Part shown: positions 48,148-59,972 of the stretch, one piece after another | Numbering within the stretch: position 1 is the stretch's first letter | Layout of the letters: the number at the start of each line of letters is the position of its first letter | NCBI RefSeq assembly: GCF_032118995.1 | Contig: NC_092657.1 | Span: 16,350,181-16,414,180 of the forward strand | Direction: 5' to 3' | Length of the DNA stretch: 64,000 bases | Source of the DNA: Asterias amurensis | Lineage: Eukaryota > Echinodermata > Asteroidea > Forcipulatida > Asteriidae | Program-made: the position numbers and the translations under genes | The notes under the pieces: model-generated | Databases searched by the model: none | Told to the model about the DNA's origin: nothing | What the model saw: the letters and a program-made list of their open reading frames with translations, nothing else

Positions 48148-48366
48148 AGATCTTCGAAATGCTCGCACAATCATAAGTTAACAACTTTAAAAAAAAAAAC
48201 TTCTTTGAAAAACCCGCACCCATTATAACGGGTCAAAATCCCTGCCATCGCACACAATGTTGTCCTCCTCTTAGTCTGAGTTTAAAATAAATCAGCAGAA
48301 TTCCACACATTAACTTCGTAATAATTCAAAGAGCTACGAAGCTGATCGAGGGTCCGTCGGGTTACA

Positions 48367-48606
48367 CACATTTTGATTCCGAGACCTCGGATTTAGAATT
48401 TTAGGTTTCGAAATCAAGCATCTGAAAGCACACAACTTCGTATGAAAATGGTGTTTTTCTTTCACTGTATATCTCCCCCAACTTAGACGACCGACTGATT
48501 GAGCTCAAATTTTCACAGATTTGTTATTTTATGCATATTATAATCATGTTAATTGAGATAAACCAAGTGAGAAGAATGGTCTTTGACAATTTACCTATAG
48601 TGTCCT
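48367..48606. mobile_element. MITE family A right half
   Basis: Begins inside the hairpin (GATTCCGAGACCTCGGATTT) and ends ACCTATAGTGTCCTATAA. Confidence 0.65.
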
Positions 48607-50099
48607 ATAAAAAAAACGTGTTTAAACCAAAAATCATAATCACAGACAAAACTTACCTATCAGTACAACGGTGGTTTTTGCAATAATTGAGTTTTATCTG
48701 CAGTATACACACAAAGGCAACAGTGCAGTTTGTAACCGAAACTTATCGTGCCTATCACCAACACAGTATACATCTAACCATAGAGCAAGATCAAACACAA
48801 TGTTCGATGAGCCAGGACCTAAAAACAACAGACTCAACAACTTGTCCTATAATCACTCATATTATTTTCACTTAGTTCCAATTAAATCACAGCGGCTTCA
48901 TCAGTTTCAGCATAAAATCTGATCAAACATAAACACCATTGCGTTTAGTAACAGGTATTTCCACCACATAGCTTCCTACACAATAGTCAACAACGTAAAG
49001 CCCAAAGGTCGACCCCTGCCCGTTGGAGGCCAACCGAGTGTAGCTACAGGCTTCAGTTCTCTACCATAATAGTGTTTACTTGTTGTTACCGGGGCAACGG
49101 TGAGTGTGATATGATGGATGTATTAATCATGACAGGGAGCCAATATATACACAACTTTTATGATAAGGGCAGTGCTGGAATTTCGTGGTCTATTTATGCG
49201 GAACTGAGGGAGCTCGGAACAAAATTTAAGGGGTGTACATTTGTGTAAATGGCTTACCGTGCAAAACGCATTGATTTGATATTATGTTGATTTTTGTATG
49301 TAAAGCCGAATTATTCTGATCAAAATGTTTATGTAAGGAGTCGAGTAGCCTAAAGCAATGAAATATTAATAATAAATTGCCAATTATTTAGAATCAATAC
49401 ATTTATACTCGTGTTGGGGCTACAATAACATGATGTAGACGATGACAGACGCGGACAACAACATTACAACCACCTTTCAGCTTTTATCTACTGCAATTAT
49501 TATGTGGATATTTTGGAAACAATATGTAAAATTACCCATCATGGTATGCCATGGTATGGTATTTCGTTAGGGGGGTCCATACGCGACAAGCTCTGCTTTT
49601 TATGGGCCCCCTCCAACTCCATCACCTTGTGCTCTGTATGTTTTTGTGCTTTGTTTTCCGTAATTTATATAATAATAATATGAGCACTTATAGTGTTTTG
49701 CCTTTGCTTGAAAATGTAGTATTATAGTATTACTTCATGTATTATCATTATTCCATTTGCTTGCTTGTTAAACATAGTTCTTTATTCGCTGCTAATTGTT
49801 TTGTTTATTTGTTTGATTTTGGAAATAAAGTGAATTGAATTGAATTGAATACAACTTGTGGTGCCTGCTTGCATGCTATAGACATCCGACCCCTGCTCCG
49901 ACACCCCTGAGTTCCGGCAACCCCCACTGACTCAAATATGGTTGGTAAAGATAGGAGAAGGGACATTGCCAACGTTTGTGTCAAAACAGCGTCGGAACTT
50001 AGGGGTGCAACCAACTTCATCAGTGACGAACCAGCGCGACCAATATTATCAAACTTTGTCACATCAGCAGTTTATTTCTATGTGGGCCCGGGGTTGTTT
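48607..50099. other. Gene-free stretch with a LINE-like tail
   Basis: No supported gene. About 49560-49852 looks like a LINE 3' end: GGGCCCCCTCCAACTCCATC, then TGGAAATAAAGTGAATTG and an (ATTGA)n tail. The rest is AT-rich. Confidence 0.45.
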
Positions 50100-50491
50100 T
50101 TAAAGGCAGTGGACACTATTGGTAATTACTCAAAATAATTATTAGCATAAAACCTTTCTTACTGACGAGTAATGGGGAGAGGTTGACGGTATAAATCATT
50201 GTGAGAAACGGTTCCCTCTGAAGTGCCATAGTTTTCGAGAAAGAAGTAATTTTCCACGAATTTGATTTCGAGACCTCAGATTTAGAACTTTAGGTCTCGA
50301 AATCAACCGTCTAAACGCACACAACTTCGTGTGACAAGGGTGTTTTTTTTTCTTTCATTATTATCTCGCAAGTTCGATGACCGATTGAGCTCAAATATTA
50401 ACAGGTTTGTTATTTTATGCATATGTTGAGATACACCAACTGTGAATGCTAGTCTTTGACAGTTATTACCAATAGTATCCACCGCCTTTAA
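50100..50491. mobile_element. TTAA MITE family A
   Basis: TTAAAGGCAGTGGACACTAT to ACCAATAGTATCCACCGCC then TTTAA. Confidence 0.87.
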
Positions 50492-50529
50492 ATGGTGACC
50501 GTTTTTATTGCCAGCCGGACCGCAGGCAA

Positions 50530-50690
50530 TATTTTTGACTCGGTCTTGGTTGTTTGAATTGGTGGAGGAACTTTTATTAGTGGAGGAACCGCATGCCTAC
50601 CAAGAAATGCTCTGTATTATGTTCCAGAGGCTAACAAGGTCACTGTTTTTAGTAAATAAAGGTTTGTCTAGTCACCTTTTCATCGATTCC
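50530..50690 (+). pseudogene. Possible PIF/Harbinger transposase scrap
   Basis: One frame reads WLFELVEELLLVEEPHAYQE, reminiscent of the LxELRLEDPxxYxxFLRM segment of Harbinger transposases. No catalytic part follows. This is a weak resemblance only. Confidence 0.2.
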
Positions 50691-50845
50691 TCGTAACGCC
50701 CTTCCTCGAATCTGAAGGACCGGTATTGACGTTCCTCCTTTGTTTTGTGAAGGTCAAAACGATTAGATACTTTTTTTATTGGGTAACTTATCAGTAACGA
50801 TGGTTCTACTCTAAGAAAAGGAATGTGTGTTTTGGGTTCAAATTC

Positions 50846-51242
50846 TTAAAGGCAGGGGACACTATTACTCAAAATATGTATTAGCATAAAACCTTACTTT
50901 GTAACGAGTAATGGGGAGAGGTTGGTAGAATAAAACATCGTGAGAAACGGCTCCCTCTGAATACTGTTTAAGTCCATAAAGTAAACATAATTATGTGAAA
51001 AAATTTGCTTAGTTATACTAAGCAAATATTTTCCCGTTTGTTTGTATTGGTTTTCGAAATTGCAAGAAAATGCACAATATTGCTTGCTTTCAGATGTCTG
51101 TGACTAGGCCTTCTTAGGTTTTAGGCTTGAAATAATTATTTGAGTGAGAAATTACAAACTACGTTTCAGGAAGGAGCCGTTAACACAATGTTCCAAACTT
51201 TAATAATTTAATTGTGTAGTTTCCAGTGTTTAGTGCATTTAA
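50846..51242. mobile_element. Family A MITE, rearranged interior
   Basis: Left TTAAAGGCAGGGGACACTAT. The right end CCAGTGTTTAGTGCATTTAA shares its TTAA with the next element. The middle contains an AGCAAATATTTTCCC/GAAAAAATTTGCT inverted block not seen elsewhere. Confidence 0.6.
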
Positions 51243-51634
51243 TGACACTGGACATTGTTGGTAATATTGTCAAAGACCAGTCTTCTCACTTGGTGTATCT
51301 CTCAACATTATATGCATACAATAACAAACCTGTGAAAATTTGAGCTCAATATTGCTCGTCAAAGTTGCGAGATAACAATTAAATAAAAAACACCCTTGTC
51401 ACACGGAGTTATGTTCAGATGCTTGATTTCGAGACCTACAAATTCTAAATCGGAGGTCTCGAAATCAAATTCGTGGAAAACTACTTCTTTGTCGAAAACT
51501 ACGTCACCTCAGAGGGAGCTGATTTTAACAATTTGTATACTATCAGCAACTGCTCTCCATTACTCGATTGTCATGTAAGGTTTTAAGCTAATAATTATTT
51601 TGAGTAATTACCAACAGTGTCCATCTGCCTTTAA
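51239..51634. mobile_element. TTAA MITE family A
   Basis: TTAATGACACTGGACATTGT to ACCAACAGTGTCCATCTGCC then TTTAA. Confidence 0.82.
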
Positions 51635-51668
51635 AGCCATTGGGCCCTTTCGGTACAAAAAAAGTTCA
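51631..51668. mobile_element. MITE family B left-end fragment
   Basis: TTAAAGCCATTGGGCCCTTT then CGGTACAAAAAAAGTTCAC. It shares the TTAA with the preceding MITE. Confidence 0.65.
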
Positions 51669-52198
51669 CTGAAATCGCGAGCCCAGGTTTGGGTGAGACA
51701 GAATGCACAATTCCAATATGGACACATCTAGATTCAAAGGCCACAAAATTGTGTACATGTAATTCTATCAGCACCACTAATGGTAAACGCATAATTTAAT
51801 TGGCTTATTACCGTGTCATGCCTATGTAATGATGATGTTATTGCACCAGGTGCGATTACAGTAATACTCGCTTGAACGAGCAGCAGGGCGTGCTTAGTTT
51901 CCCTGGTTGCTATGCCCGGACAAACTGATAGTTTACGGTTGGCTGGTGGCATTGGAAGTCTATAGTTAACCCACGACAATAGAAATGACCCATTCGGAAC
52001 TCATTTGACAGAAACTGTTCCAAATTGGCCAACCCTGATTTGAAGCTTCTATTTTTTCCCAATTAAGGATGATTATTAACCGTTCCCTGTTCCCAGTTGG
52101 GGCTACCACTACTATAATTTAATTCTCGAAGATATATGTTGGAATTGTAATTCTACCTCCATGATTTGACAGAATGTATTTTGACAGAAGCTATTTCA
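51669..52198. other. Unannotated intergenic stretch
   Basis: No gene or repeat match. A GATTTGAAGCTTCT...CCCAATTAAGGAT block at 52040 is echoed at 52331 (GATTTGAATCTTCT, CCCAATTGAAGAT). Confidence 0.35.
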
Positions 52199-52322
52199 AG
52201 GGTTTGCGGTAACACCGTTTACACAAATGACTATCTCTATTACGAGTTGGGGTGGTTGTGAAAAGAACCGTTGGTGTCACTGAACTCGACATTTCGATCA
52301 GATGCTCCGATCGACTTCTGGA
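52199..52322 (+). repeat. GCGGTAACACC repeat end
   Basis: GGTTTGCGGTAACACCGTTT, GAGTTGGGGTGGTTGTGAAA and CGACATTTCGATCAGATGCT. An inverted copy lies at 53705-53872, so the two bracket 1.4 kb including the reverse transcriptase scrap. Confidence 0.6.
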
Positions 52323-52545
52323 GAAAGCTGATTTGAATCTTCTTTCCCAATTGAAGATTATTAACCGTTCCCAATCGGGCAAACTGCAAATAAAAGAACA
52401 CAACAGATGTGTTGTTTTTCTAGTATTAGTAGATGCACTGGAAAATGGCTTTAGGTGAAGTCAGTTGTTGTCTTTTGTGTTTTTAGCCTTCATCCCTACT
52501 TTGTTTTGCGAACAGCGAACTAATAAGGTTTCCCTAAAAATAAGA

Positions 52546-52856
52546 CAGCCACATTTGTACAGGCTTGAAAAAGAAGAAGACATGTTTGTTATTTTAAGAT
52601 CTTTTCACGCGTCAAAACAGTTTATTCTTCAGCACTGCATTTTAGGTAAATTGATCATCTCGCGGCAGTTGCTCTTTTGTGCAGTTGCCCGTGGGCTGGC
52701 TGAAGACAGCCACATTTGTACAGGCTTAAAAAACGACATGTTTGTTATTTAAAGATCTTTTCACGCGTCAAAACGGCCCCTTCAGCACTGCTTTTTAGGT
52801 AATTGATCATCTCGTGGTAGTTGCTCTTTAGTGCAGTTGCCCGTGGGCTGATAGCG
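52546..52856. repeat. Two-copy tandem duplication, about 160 bp
   Basis: CAGCCACATTTGTACAGGCTT, GATCTTTTCACGCGTCAAAA and GCAGTTGCCCGTGGGCTG occur in order in both units (52546-52704 and 52708-52856), with small indels. Confidence 0.8.
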
Positions 52857-52944
52857 CGACCAATAGAGTAAATGAAATGTCCCCGTTTATGTTGTGCTCG
52901 GTCTCCATAATTATTTTGAATCAGTGATATTAGCAAAATAGTTA

Positions 52945-53505
52945 ATGGTGTTACCGCGGACAACTAAAAATACTACTGAGAAAGCCCAACAAGTACTTGG
53001 TGTCATCAAAAGGAACCTCAACAAATGCCCTGTTCATGTAAAATCGCTAGCCTACACAAGTTTGGTTCGTCCCATCCTAGAGTATGCCACAGCAGCATCG
53101 GACCCACCCAGTAAAAAGAACTGTCAAGCCCTGAAAAGGATTCAAAGACAAGCAGCTCACCTCACCACAAATAATTACAGTAGAACGCTAGGTACAGTCA
53201 CCAGTATTCTAGAAGAGCTTAGCTGGAAGCCACTAGAAATAAGAAGGAAGGCTAGAAGACTAGCTATGTTCTACAAACTCGTCAATTAAATTTAGTTGAA
53301 ATCCCTCTTCAAGACTTTGCACAACATTCCACTCGACCCTCCAGAAAACACGATTTTCCAATTCCATCAAATTCGTCACTAAAATCTGCGGCAGCAGTTT
53401 TTTCCGGCCACTATCAAGGACTGGAACGCCTTACCCGGTAGTGTGATTTCCAGCAACTCATTAGATATCTTCAAAGACACTCTCGCTAAGCACTTCAACA
53501 ATTAG
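52945..53505 (+). pseudogene. Non-LTR retrotransposon reverse transcriptase, C-terminal remnant
   Basis: The first frame reads LGVIKRNLNKCPVHVKSLAY, then LVRPILEYA and RIQRQAAHLTTNNYS, the thumb region of jockey/CR1-type polymerases. It stops at 53287. A shifted frame continues with a DWNALPGSVI and TLAKHFNN-like ending, closing at TAG 53503-53505, so at least one frameshift separates the halves. The catalytic domain is absent. Confidence 0.8.
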
Positions 53506-53704
53506 GCCATCCCATCCACACAATGCGCAAAGCTGGTGTGATGTGTCTTTGGACATTTTTGTGCCGGCTCAACAATACAGATACAGATACAAATACACCG
53601 ATATACCTCTCCATTATGCCTCAAACCCCATATTGAACTCCCGCCTTCGTGCATCACCAAGCTAATCCGCCGCCCAGTACTTAAGCAGCAGGCAGCATCA
53701 GAGT

Positions 53705-53872
53705 CCAGCGTTCTCCAGAAGACGATCAGAGCATACTGATCGAAACGACGAGTTAAACCAACGGTTCTTTTCAGAACCACCCCAACTCATTTAGAGATAG
53801 TCATTATATGGTGTTACCGCAAACTCTTCTATATCTTATTTCCACCATGCAAAGTTTCAAATCCTACATATT
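53705..53872 (-). repeat. GCGGTAACACC repeat end, inverted
   Basis: AACCAACGGTTCTTTTCAGA, CACCCCAACTCATT and ATGGTGTTACCGCAAAC are the reverse complement of the 40310 and 52199 blocks. Confidence 0.65.
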
Positions 53873-54275
53873 AAACTCGATAGAACCACTGATGTGGCCT
53901 AGTTGCCCACCATTTTTGACCACAAGTTTTTATCCATCAATATAATCCACGTGTTATCCAGTGAGCCATGTAGTCAATGGACGGTCGATACACGATCGAT
54001 ACGCAGTCAATACTCTAATGCCAATGAGTGATCGTAAATAACCCATCAACACATTGGATGAAGTGTAGGTGACCGGGAGTGCGTGTGAGTGAACGAACAC
54101 CTTGGGATTTCCAGAGCTCAATATTGCATGAACCTCGTCAATAATTAATACACCAATAAAGTGTGATTTCAGGTGAAAAGAGTATTCACGATGCTTACAA
54201 GGGGCTGTAAAGTTTGTTAGTTACACCACTCACGTACAGGAAACCGCACCTGGAGACAATTTTGGCAAATAGGTA
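53873..54275. other. Unannotated intergenic stretch
   Basis: No gene. TGGACGGTCGATACACGATCGATACG at 53970-53995 contains short ATCGAT repeats. TTGCACCAC...GGAAACGCACC at 54222 is echoed at 54978. Confidence 0.35.
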
Positions 54276-54525
54276 TTAAGGCAGTGGACACTTTTGGTAA
54301 TTACTCAAAACAATTATAATATGTGTTTAAATAAATCCGTTATTCTCGATATCGAGAATTGATAATTATTTTAATAATTTCTCAAAAAGTAAAGCATTTC
54401 ATGGAATAATATTTCAAGGGAAGTCTTTCACCATTGCCTTCTGTGAACCCTGTAAGTTATTTGTAATTCTGTGATTTTTTGTTTTGATTTTTTTTTTCTG
54501 TTCCGAAAGTGTATAATGGCTTTAA
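54276..54525. mobile_element. Chimeric MITE: family A left end, family B right end
   Basis: Starts TTAAGGCAGTGGACACTTTT, GGTAATTACTCAAAACAATT. At about 54320 it switches to the family B interior (AAATCCGTTATTCTCGATAT) and ends CCGAAAGTGTATAATGGC then TTTAA. Confidence 0.75.
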
Positions 54526-54566
54526 GGCTAACCTTCCTACAAACCACAACTTAAAGGCAACTGATA

Positions 54567-54963
54567 TTAAAGGCAGTGGACAATAATTATGTGTAACTAC
54601 TCAAAATAATTATTAGCATAAAACCTTACTTGGTAAAGAGTAATGGGGAGAGGTTGATGGTATAAAACGTTGTGAGAAACGGCTCCCTCTGAAAAGTGAC
54701 GTAGTTTTCGAGAAAGAAGTAATTTTCCACGAATTTGATTATGAGACCTCAAGTTTAGAATTTTAGGTATCGAAATCAAGCATCTGAAAGCACACAACAA
54801 AGTCTGACATAGGTGTTTTTTTCTTTCATAGTTATCTCGCAACTCCGACGACCGATGGAGCTCAAACTTTCACAGGTTGCTATTTTATGCATATGTTGAG
54901 ATACACCAAGTGAGAAGACTGCCCTGGTCTTTGACAATTACCAAAGGTGTCCAATGCATTTAA
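54567..54963. mobile_element. TTAA MITE family A
   Basis: TTAAAGGCAGTGGACAATAA to ACCAAAGGTGTCCAATGCA then TTTAA. Confidence 0.85.
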
Positions 54964-55644
54964 TAAGAGGGGCCGTTTGTTAGTTGCACCACGAACTGAC
55001 GCATAGGAAACGCACCCGAAGACTATTTTGGCAAATTGGTATTTGAACAAACTATAATCAAATAATAAACCACAAGGGAAACTGACAAGTCTAGTAGTTT
55101 GAAATTAATCGGGTTGATCAATAATACCTAAAAACATAAAGTGGGATTTGGACCCAAAGATCGCTGCATTTATACATACCCCTATGTTGGTGTCTCCTTG
55201 TTTTGCCAACACCTCTGATCGGGGTGCCAGAAAACCAACCTGTAACTGTTGTGTGTAACCTTGGATCAAACCCAAGTTTCGATACAACCTGTCTTTAGAT
55301 ATCAACTAATAAACCACATGGGCATTGACTGGGTACAAATGTTTTAGCATTGTGACCTTTGTGCATTTTGCGTTTCCAGGAAGTGACGTATCACAATACA
55401 AAATACGTCACTCTATTCATTGAAATCAGTGACAAACACGCCGGGTAGATCTTCTGTGTTTCCATGGAATATAAGTACATGTGTGCTATGTTGACATATT
55501 GACCATAATCATTGTAGCGTTTTACAGTTAGGGTTTATCCATACTTTAATTTATTGTAAAAAAAAAAAAAAAAAAAAAAAAACAGTATCATTATTTGGTG
55601 AATCCCAACTATGCTTCAGAACAACAAACCTACCTCCATGCTGA
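54964..55644. other. Gene-free stretch
   Basis: It contains SINE S2 body scraps (AAACCACAAGGGAAACTGAC at 55068, AAACCACATGGGCATTGACT at 55310) and an A25 tract at 55558. No gene. Confidence 0.45.
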
Positions 55645-56032
55645 GACCTTAGGCATCTTTTGGCAATAGTCGAAGGCCAGTCTTCTCACTTGTTGTACCC
55701 TGGCTATGCAGGAAATAACAAACTTGTGAACATTTGAACTCAATTGGTCGTCGACTATGCGAGAGAATAGTGGATTAGGAAAAAACACCCCTGTCGCACA
55801 AGTTGTGTGCTGTCAGATGCCTTGAATTTGAGACATCAACTGAGGTCTCGAAATCAATTCAAATATGTTAGTGAGAGATTTCTATGTTCTCAAAAACTAC
55901 GTTACTTTAGAGGGAGCCGTTTCTCGCAGTGTTTTATACTATCAACAGCTCTCCATTGCTCGTTACTATACCAAGTAAGTTTTTATGCTAACAATTATTT
56001 GCGTAATTAATAATAGTGTCCAGTGCCTTTAA
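55645..56032. mobile_element. MITE family A, degenerate
   Basis: GAAGGCCAGTCTTCTCACTT, AACTCAATTGGTCGTCGAC and the right end ATAGTGTCCAGTGCC then TTTAA. Confidence 0.7.
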
Positions 56033-57185
56033 TATTGGTCTCAACGTTTCGACTGGTCATCGTCGTCGGGAGACGAACTCTGGGTTGTTTTGATGTGATG
56101 CAAGACGAGTTGCTATAGAGTAGGGGGTATAGGCCCACTCCCATTTGAAAGGAGTTCACAATGTGTCTAGTCATCCCTTGTGCATTCTTAACTCCTCTGG
56201 AGACCCACTGGCGCTACCTATAAGCCACATCTTTTGTCTTGCCACAGGCGACCTCGGCGGAGGACATAAAAGAAGAAGACGGCTCAAGTTGCTCCGGTAC
56301 TCACACCCCTCAAAAGAAGAGATTTGTGTTTTATGCTTCGCTACTTAGGCCTCTACAAGAAACTCTTTTATTTATTAGGCCAAGTAAAAGCAAAAAACAG
56401 TTGATCGTCTGGGTTTTCCAAAAAGAGGAGGGATGAGGGGTTTTTATCTTACAAAGGTGTCCGCTGAGCATTTTCATTTAAACATGAGAACAAATTTTTC
56501 TGTGCAGAGTCATCACTTACTTTATTTAGTTACACGTTATTAAAAGATATCAATATAAACCAAAAGGGAAACTGACTGGGTAAATTTTTAAATGCTTGTT
56601 GGGGTTCCACAAAGAATTGACTAGAGTGGGATTCGAACCAACTATCTCCGAATTAACGTACCAGTGCTCTGCCAACTGAGATATCTAGCCCTATGTTCGC
56701 GGTGTACCTGTTTTTTGTCATTATCTTTGTTTAATGAAAATGTAAAAAGGAAATGTAAAATAAAAAATAAAAATAAAAAAAAGGATGCGGCCTCAAAAGA
56801 GATGAGGGAGGGGACGATCAACTTACATATTTTTTATTTGACCTTATGTATGATTAGATACCACAAAACCTGACCAGAATCTTAGAAAGCAAAGTACTTG
56901 AGGGCTTTCCCCCCCTTTAGTTAGTGTGGCTTTGATGGGATTAGGAATGTGAAGACCCTGAGATTAAGTAGGTGCTTTATTCAGCATCGTGGATGATAAC
57001 ACAGTTATATATCAGGGATTAACAGGTAGAGAGGTAAAAGAAACTCCCCTCGAAACTCATCGTTTGAGTATGGACTTAAAAAGTATACATTCTGAAGTAC
57101 ATTACTCATGTTGCTTCCACATAGACATACAATGACGATGCAAACACTTGAACAAAGGGCCAATTGTACCTCACACTCTTCAGTT
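56033..57185. other. Gene-free stretch
   Basis: TCTCAACGTTTCGACTGGTC at 56038 is a reverse-strand GAAACGTTGAGA end related to 22059. SINE S2 occupies 56546-56700. Other open frames lack family resemblance. Confidence 0.4.
56546..56700 (-). mobile_element. SINE S2
   Basis: The reverse strand begins ATAGGGCTAGATATCTCAGTT and carries GGTTCGAATCCCACTCTAGT. AACCAAAAGGGAAACTGACT marks the far end. Confidence 0.65.
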
Positions 57186-57187
57186 TC

Positions 57188-57221
57188 CTGAAGATGACTA
57201 TAGAGAGCAAGCTAGTCGAAA
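57188..57221 (+). ncRNA. Hammerhead-like core (probably inactive)
   Basis: CTGAAGA (57188-57194), stem GACTA/TAGTC and GAAA (57218-57221) in the order of a hammerhead ribozyme, followed by CGACGAGACC. One unpaired T after CTGAAGA departs from the consensus, as in the 22033 copy. Confidence 0.25.
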
Positions 57222-57240
57222 CGACGAGACCATTGAAGAA

Positions 57241-58995
57241 CCAACTCTCCCATCTCTCTCCACCTCTCTCTAGTCGACCGAGGTCGGAATCTTGTTGAGG
57301 CTTGCCCACCCCTTTCTATCTCTCATGAGGTTGGGAAGATCACCCGGAAGCACCCCGATGTCCCTAGCAACTACATCTGTATATCTAATTAAGCTTCGTC
57401 CTCATTGTTTCGGTAACCAGGTGATAAGCTGAGAGACAGGTTCGTTGGTGTTCGTTGAATGACTTGCTAGTCTCAGTCGATGATGTCGTATTTTGTTAAC
57501 TAGTTTTGGTTCCTTACCATACAGTTCTGTACTCTCCCATAAATTAGCTAGAGATAGAAGTCACGCCGGCAGATTTTCTACTTTCCGCCCAGGCGGAAAC
57601 TCCAGGAGTGCGGACGAGGCGGCCACGGACGCAAGTCTATGCCGAATGATGATGCACAGGTAGTAGTTAAAAAGCAGGCAGTTATTTACATAACTGTGAA
57701 GTCTTCCGAATTCTGATTCAATCTCCCGAATTCCAAAGAAAAAAAAACTACTCCGTGGACCCCGGTACTAAAATGTCAAGCAATACAACTTCCCAAAGAG
57801 ATCTATCAGCATGCAGCGGTTACACATGGTGTCACCGTTAACCATTTATACACATTTCAATAAACAAGTATGCATATGTACATCAGAGCAGTGTGCTCAG
57901 CTCTAATTATAAAGTTGCCAGAGGGACAACGTTAAGAAGGATGAAATTGGGGAGTATTTTCAGAAAACAGGACAAAATGTGTGAAGGCCCATTTACCATA
58001 GCACTGGTGAGAATCCAGAACGAAGCGAGTACCTGTAGTTGCACTGCTTTATCTTAAGCAGGTATATGATTTAACCATGAAGTGAAGATCACATCATCTT
58101 GTCAATGAATTGTATCTTATCAGAATCAGTGGCATAACTATGGGGGGGGGGGGGGTAGACTTGATGACAAGTCGTAAGGCGCTGCCTATAGTAATTGTTA
58201 CAAACACATATTATGCCGTTCATGTAACAGTCACAGTGCGATTATACATTCATGCAACGGTCGTAGGTAGCGCCCCGCAGAGCCCAGGCTGATTCACACA
58301 CATACTGGGATCGAGGATGAGTGTACCGTCCCCGTTACCGCACCGCGCTTAACAATTACCAACTTGAATTCAAGACTGAGGGGGGGGGGGATAAAAAGGT
58401 CATACTTGCCGAGTGAAATGATATAAGGAAATTGTATAACCATATAGAGACAAAATAACTAAAACACTAACAAACGCTTAACTCTGAGCCCTCCAACTAA
58501 TCAGAGCTGTTCTAACTCTACACGGAAACTTCTGAAAAAGTAAGAGTGGGTCTACGTAATATCCTAGCAGGCGCCATGTTTCCCATACCGTGCTACTGTG
58601 CTGGTTGTGAAGTGTTTTGACAGCTTCTGTGCCAACCCAAAGAAAGGGCAGTCTCGCACTTGACCAAATCTCTCTAACTACAAAAGCCACACAAAATACT
58701 TCAGCAAAGCTTTAGAGTTGTGAAGCACCTAGACCGTGGAGACTGTACACAATCACAAGGCGCTGATGGCGTCTCATCCTTCATAGATCAAGGACCACAG
58801 AGCACCGCCTGAACACAAAAGCGGCTCCACCAGTCACTCTCAAGTGAGGTTTAAGGTAATACCATGTGACTGTCTCGTCGTAGTAGTGAGGGTTCTTAAA
58901 AGGACTGGTCAACCACCCGTTCGTAATCACACGGTGTTTATACCGCAAATCCCTTCCACCACTCAAAGTTTACAATCCCACTTCCAGTTGGTCTC
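57241..58995. other. Gene-free stretch
   Basis: No gene recognised. ATGGTGTCACCGTTAACC at 57828 and AATACCATGTGACTGTCTCG at 58858 are decayed GCGGTAACACC repeat ends. G13 and G10 runs occur at 58142 and 58381. Confidence 0.4.
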
Positions 58996-59322
58996 TGAAA
59001 AGTGTTTGTTATTAAATGCATTATGCCTAGAAAGATGTTATAACAAGAGTATAATGTTCCGCAAAATGCCTCGAAATTACGTGGTTTTCCTTATAAACTT
59101 GCGAAATAACACGAAATAACGCGGTCGGCCATTTTGTGGTGTCCAACAATTTGACTTCACACAAAATAATAAGTGTTAAATCACGACGTAAAGGGGAACA
59201 ATTTCGAGGCATATAGGCGGATCATTCTACTTTTAAACAACCTTCTAACCATGTCCATTTCATAACAAAAGGTTTCAAACGCGTTTCCTTTACCACCTTG
59301 CCCGATCTATACTATGTCCCTT
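58996..59322. mobile_element. MITE family D, degenerate
   Basis: AAAGTGTTTGTTATTAAATG, GGTTTTCCTTATAAACTTGC, GCGGTCGGCCATTTTGTGG and AATTTCGAGGCATA follow the order of family D. The ends are eroded. Confidence 0.6.
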
Positions 59323-59821
59323 TTAGTTTCCCTTCCACCATACAAAGTTTCAAAAGGCACTTCTCACCAAGTCTTCTTGACGCCTCGGGGATGAAGTGTA
59401 AACAACCATTCTTAAAGAGCATCTCAACAGAGTTTTAAGGGGAAGTCGATACACTGACAATGGGTTAAGAATTCTAGGCAAATACGAAGGTGTAACAGTT
59501 AGACGATGAACAAACATGTACGGTCTGACGACGTCACCGTGATGACGTAAAATAATGATATCATACTCTCTAAAGCACTCTTTGAAGAGCCATATGAAAG
59601 ACAACTCTTTTTTCGAGTGGTCTTCCATACTTTTAGATTGAAGTGCATCTTTTTGAGTGATTTTCACTCTGTCATTGGGTGAACCCCCTCTAAAAGTGTG
59701 AATATACCACCACTCTTGTTGAAGAGCCATATGAGGGACAGCTCGAAATGTAAAGAGTGGTGTTTTCCACTCTTTTACATTTATAGAGTACATACTGTCA
59801 AATGCATATCATGTACTCGGA
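59323..59821. repeat. GAAGAGCCATATGA direct repeats and hairpin
   Basis: TTGAAGAGCCATATGA with GGACAGCTC or AGACAACTC occurs at 59582 and 59718. AATGTAAAGAGTGG answers CCACTCTTTTACATT at 59748-59783, a 14-bp stem with one bulge. A minus-strand frame of 147 codons across it has no known family. Confidence 0.55.
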
Positions 59822-59972
59822 TAAAAACACAGAAGGAAAACTAACTGGGTAAAATGTTAAATGATTCGGGGTTGAACAAAGAATGAAATACTAAATATAG
59901 CGGGATTTGAACCAACGACTCCCGGATTAACGTCCACCAACGAGTTTCCAAATGAGATATCTATATAGCCTT
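59822..59972 (-). mobile_element. SINE S2, degenerate
   Basis: The reverse strand carries TTAATCCGGGAGTCGTTGG then TTCAAATCCCGC. AACTAACTGGGTAAAATG marks the far end. Confidence 0.55.

Noticed and set aside
55556..55582. A25 tract as a processed-pseudogene tail
   Set aside because: No coding remnant or matching gene sequence lies upstream on either strand.
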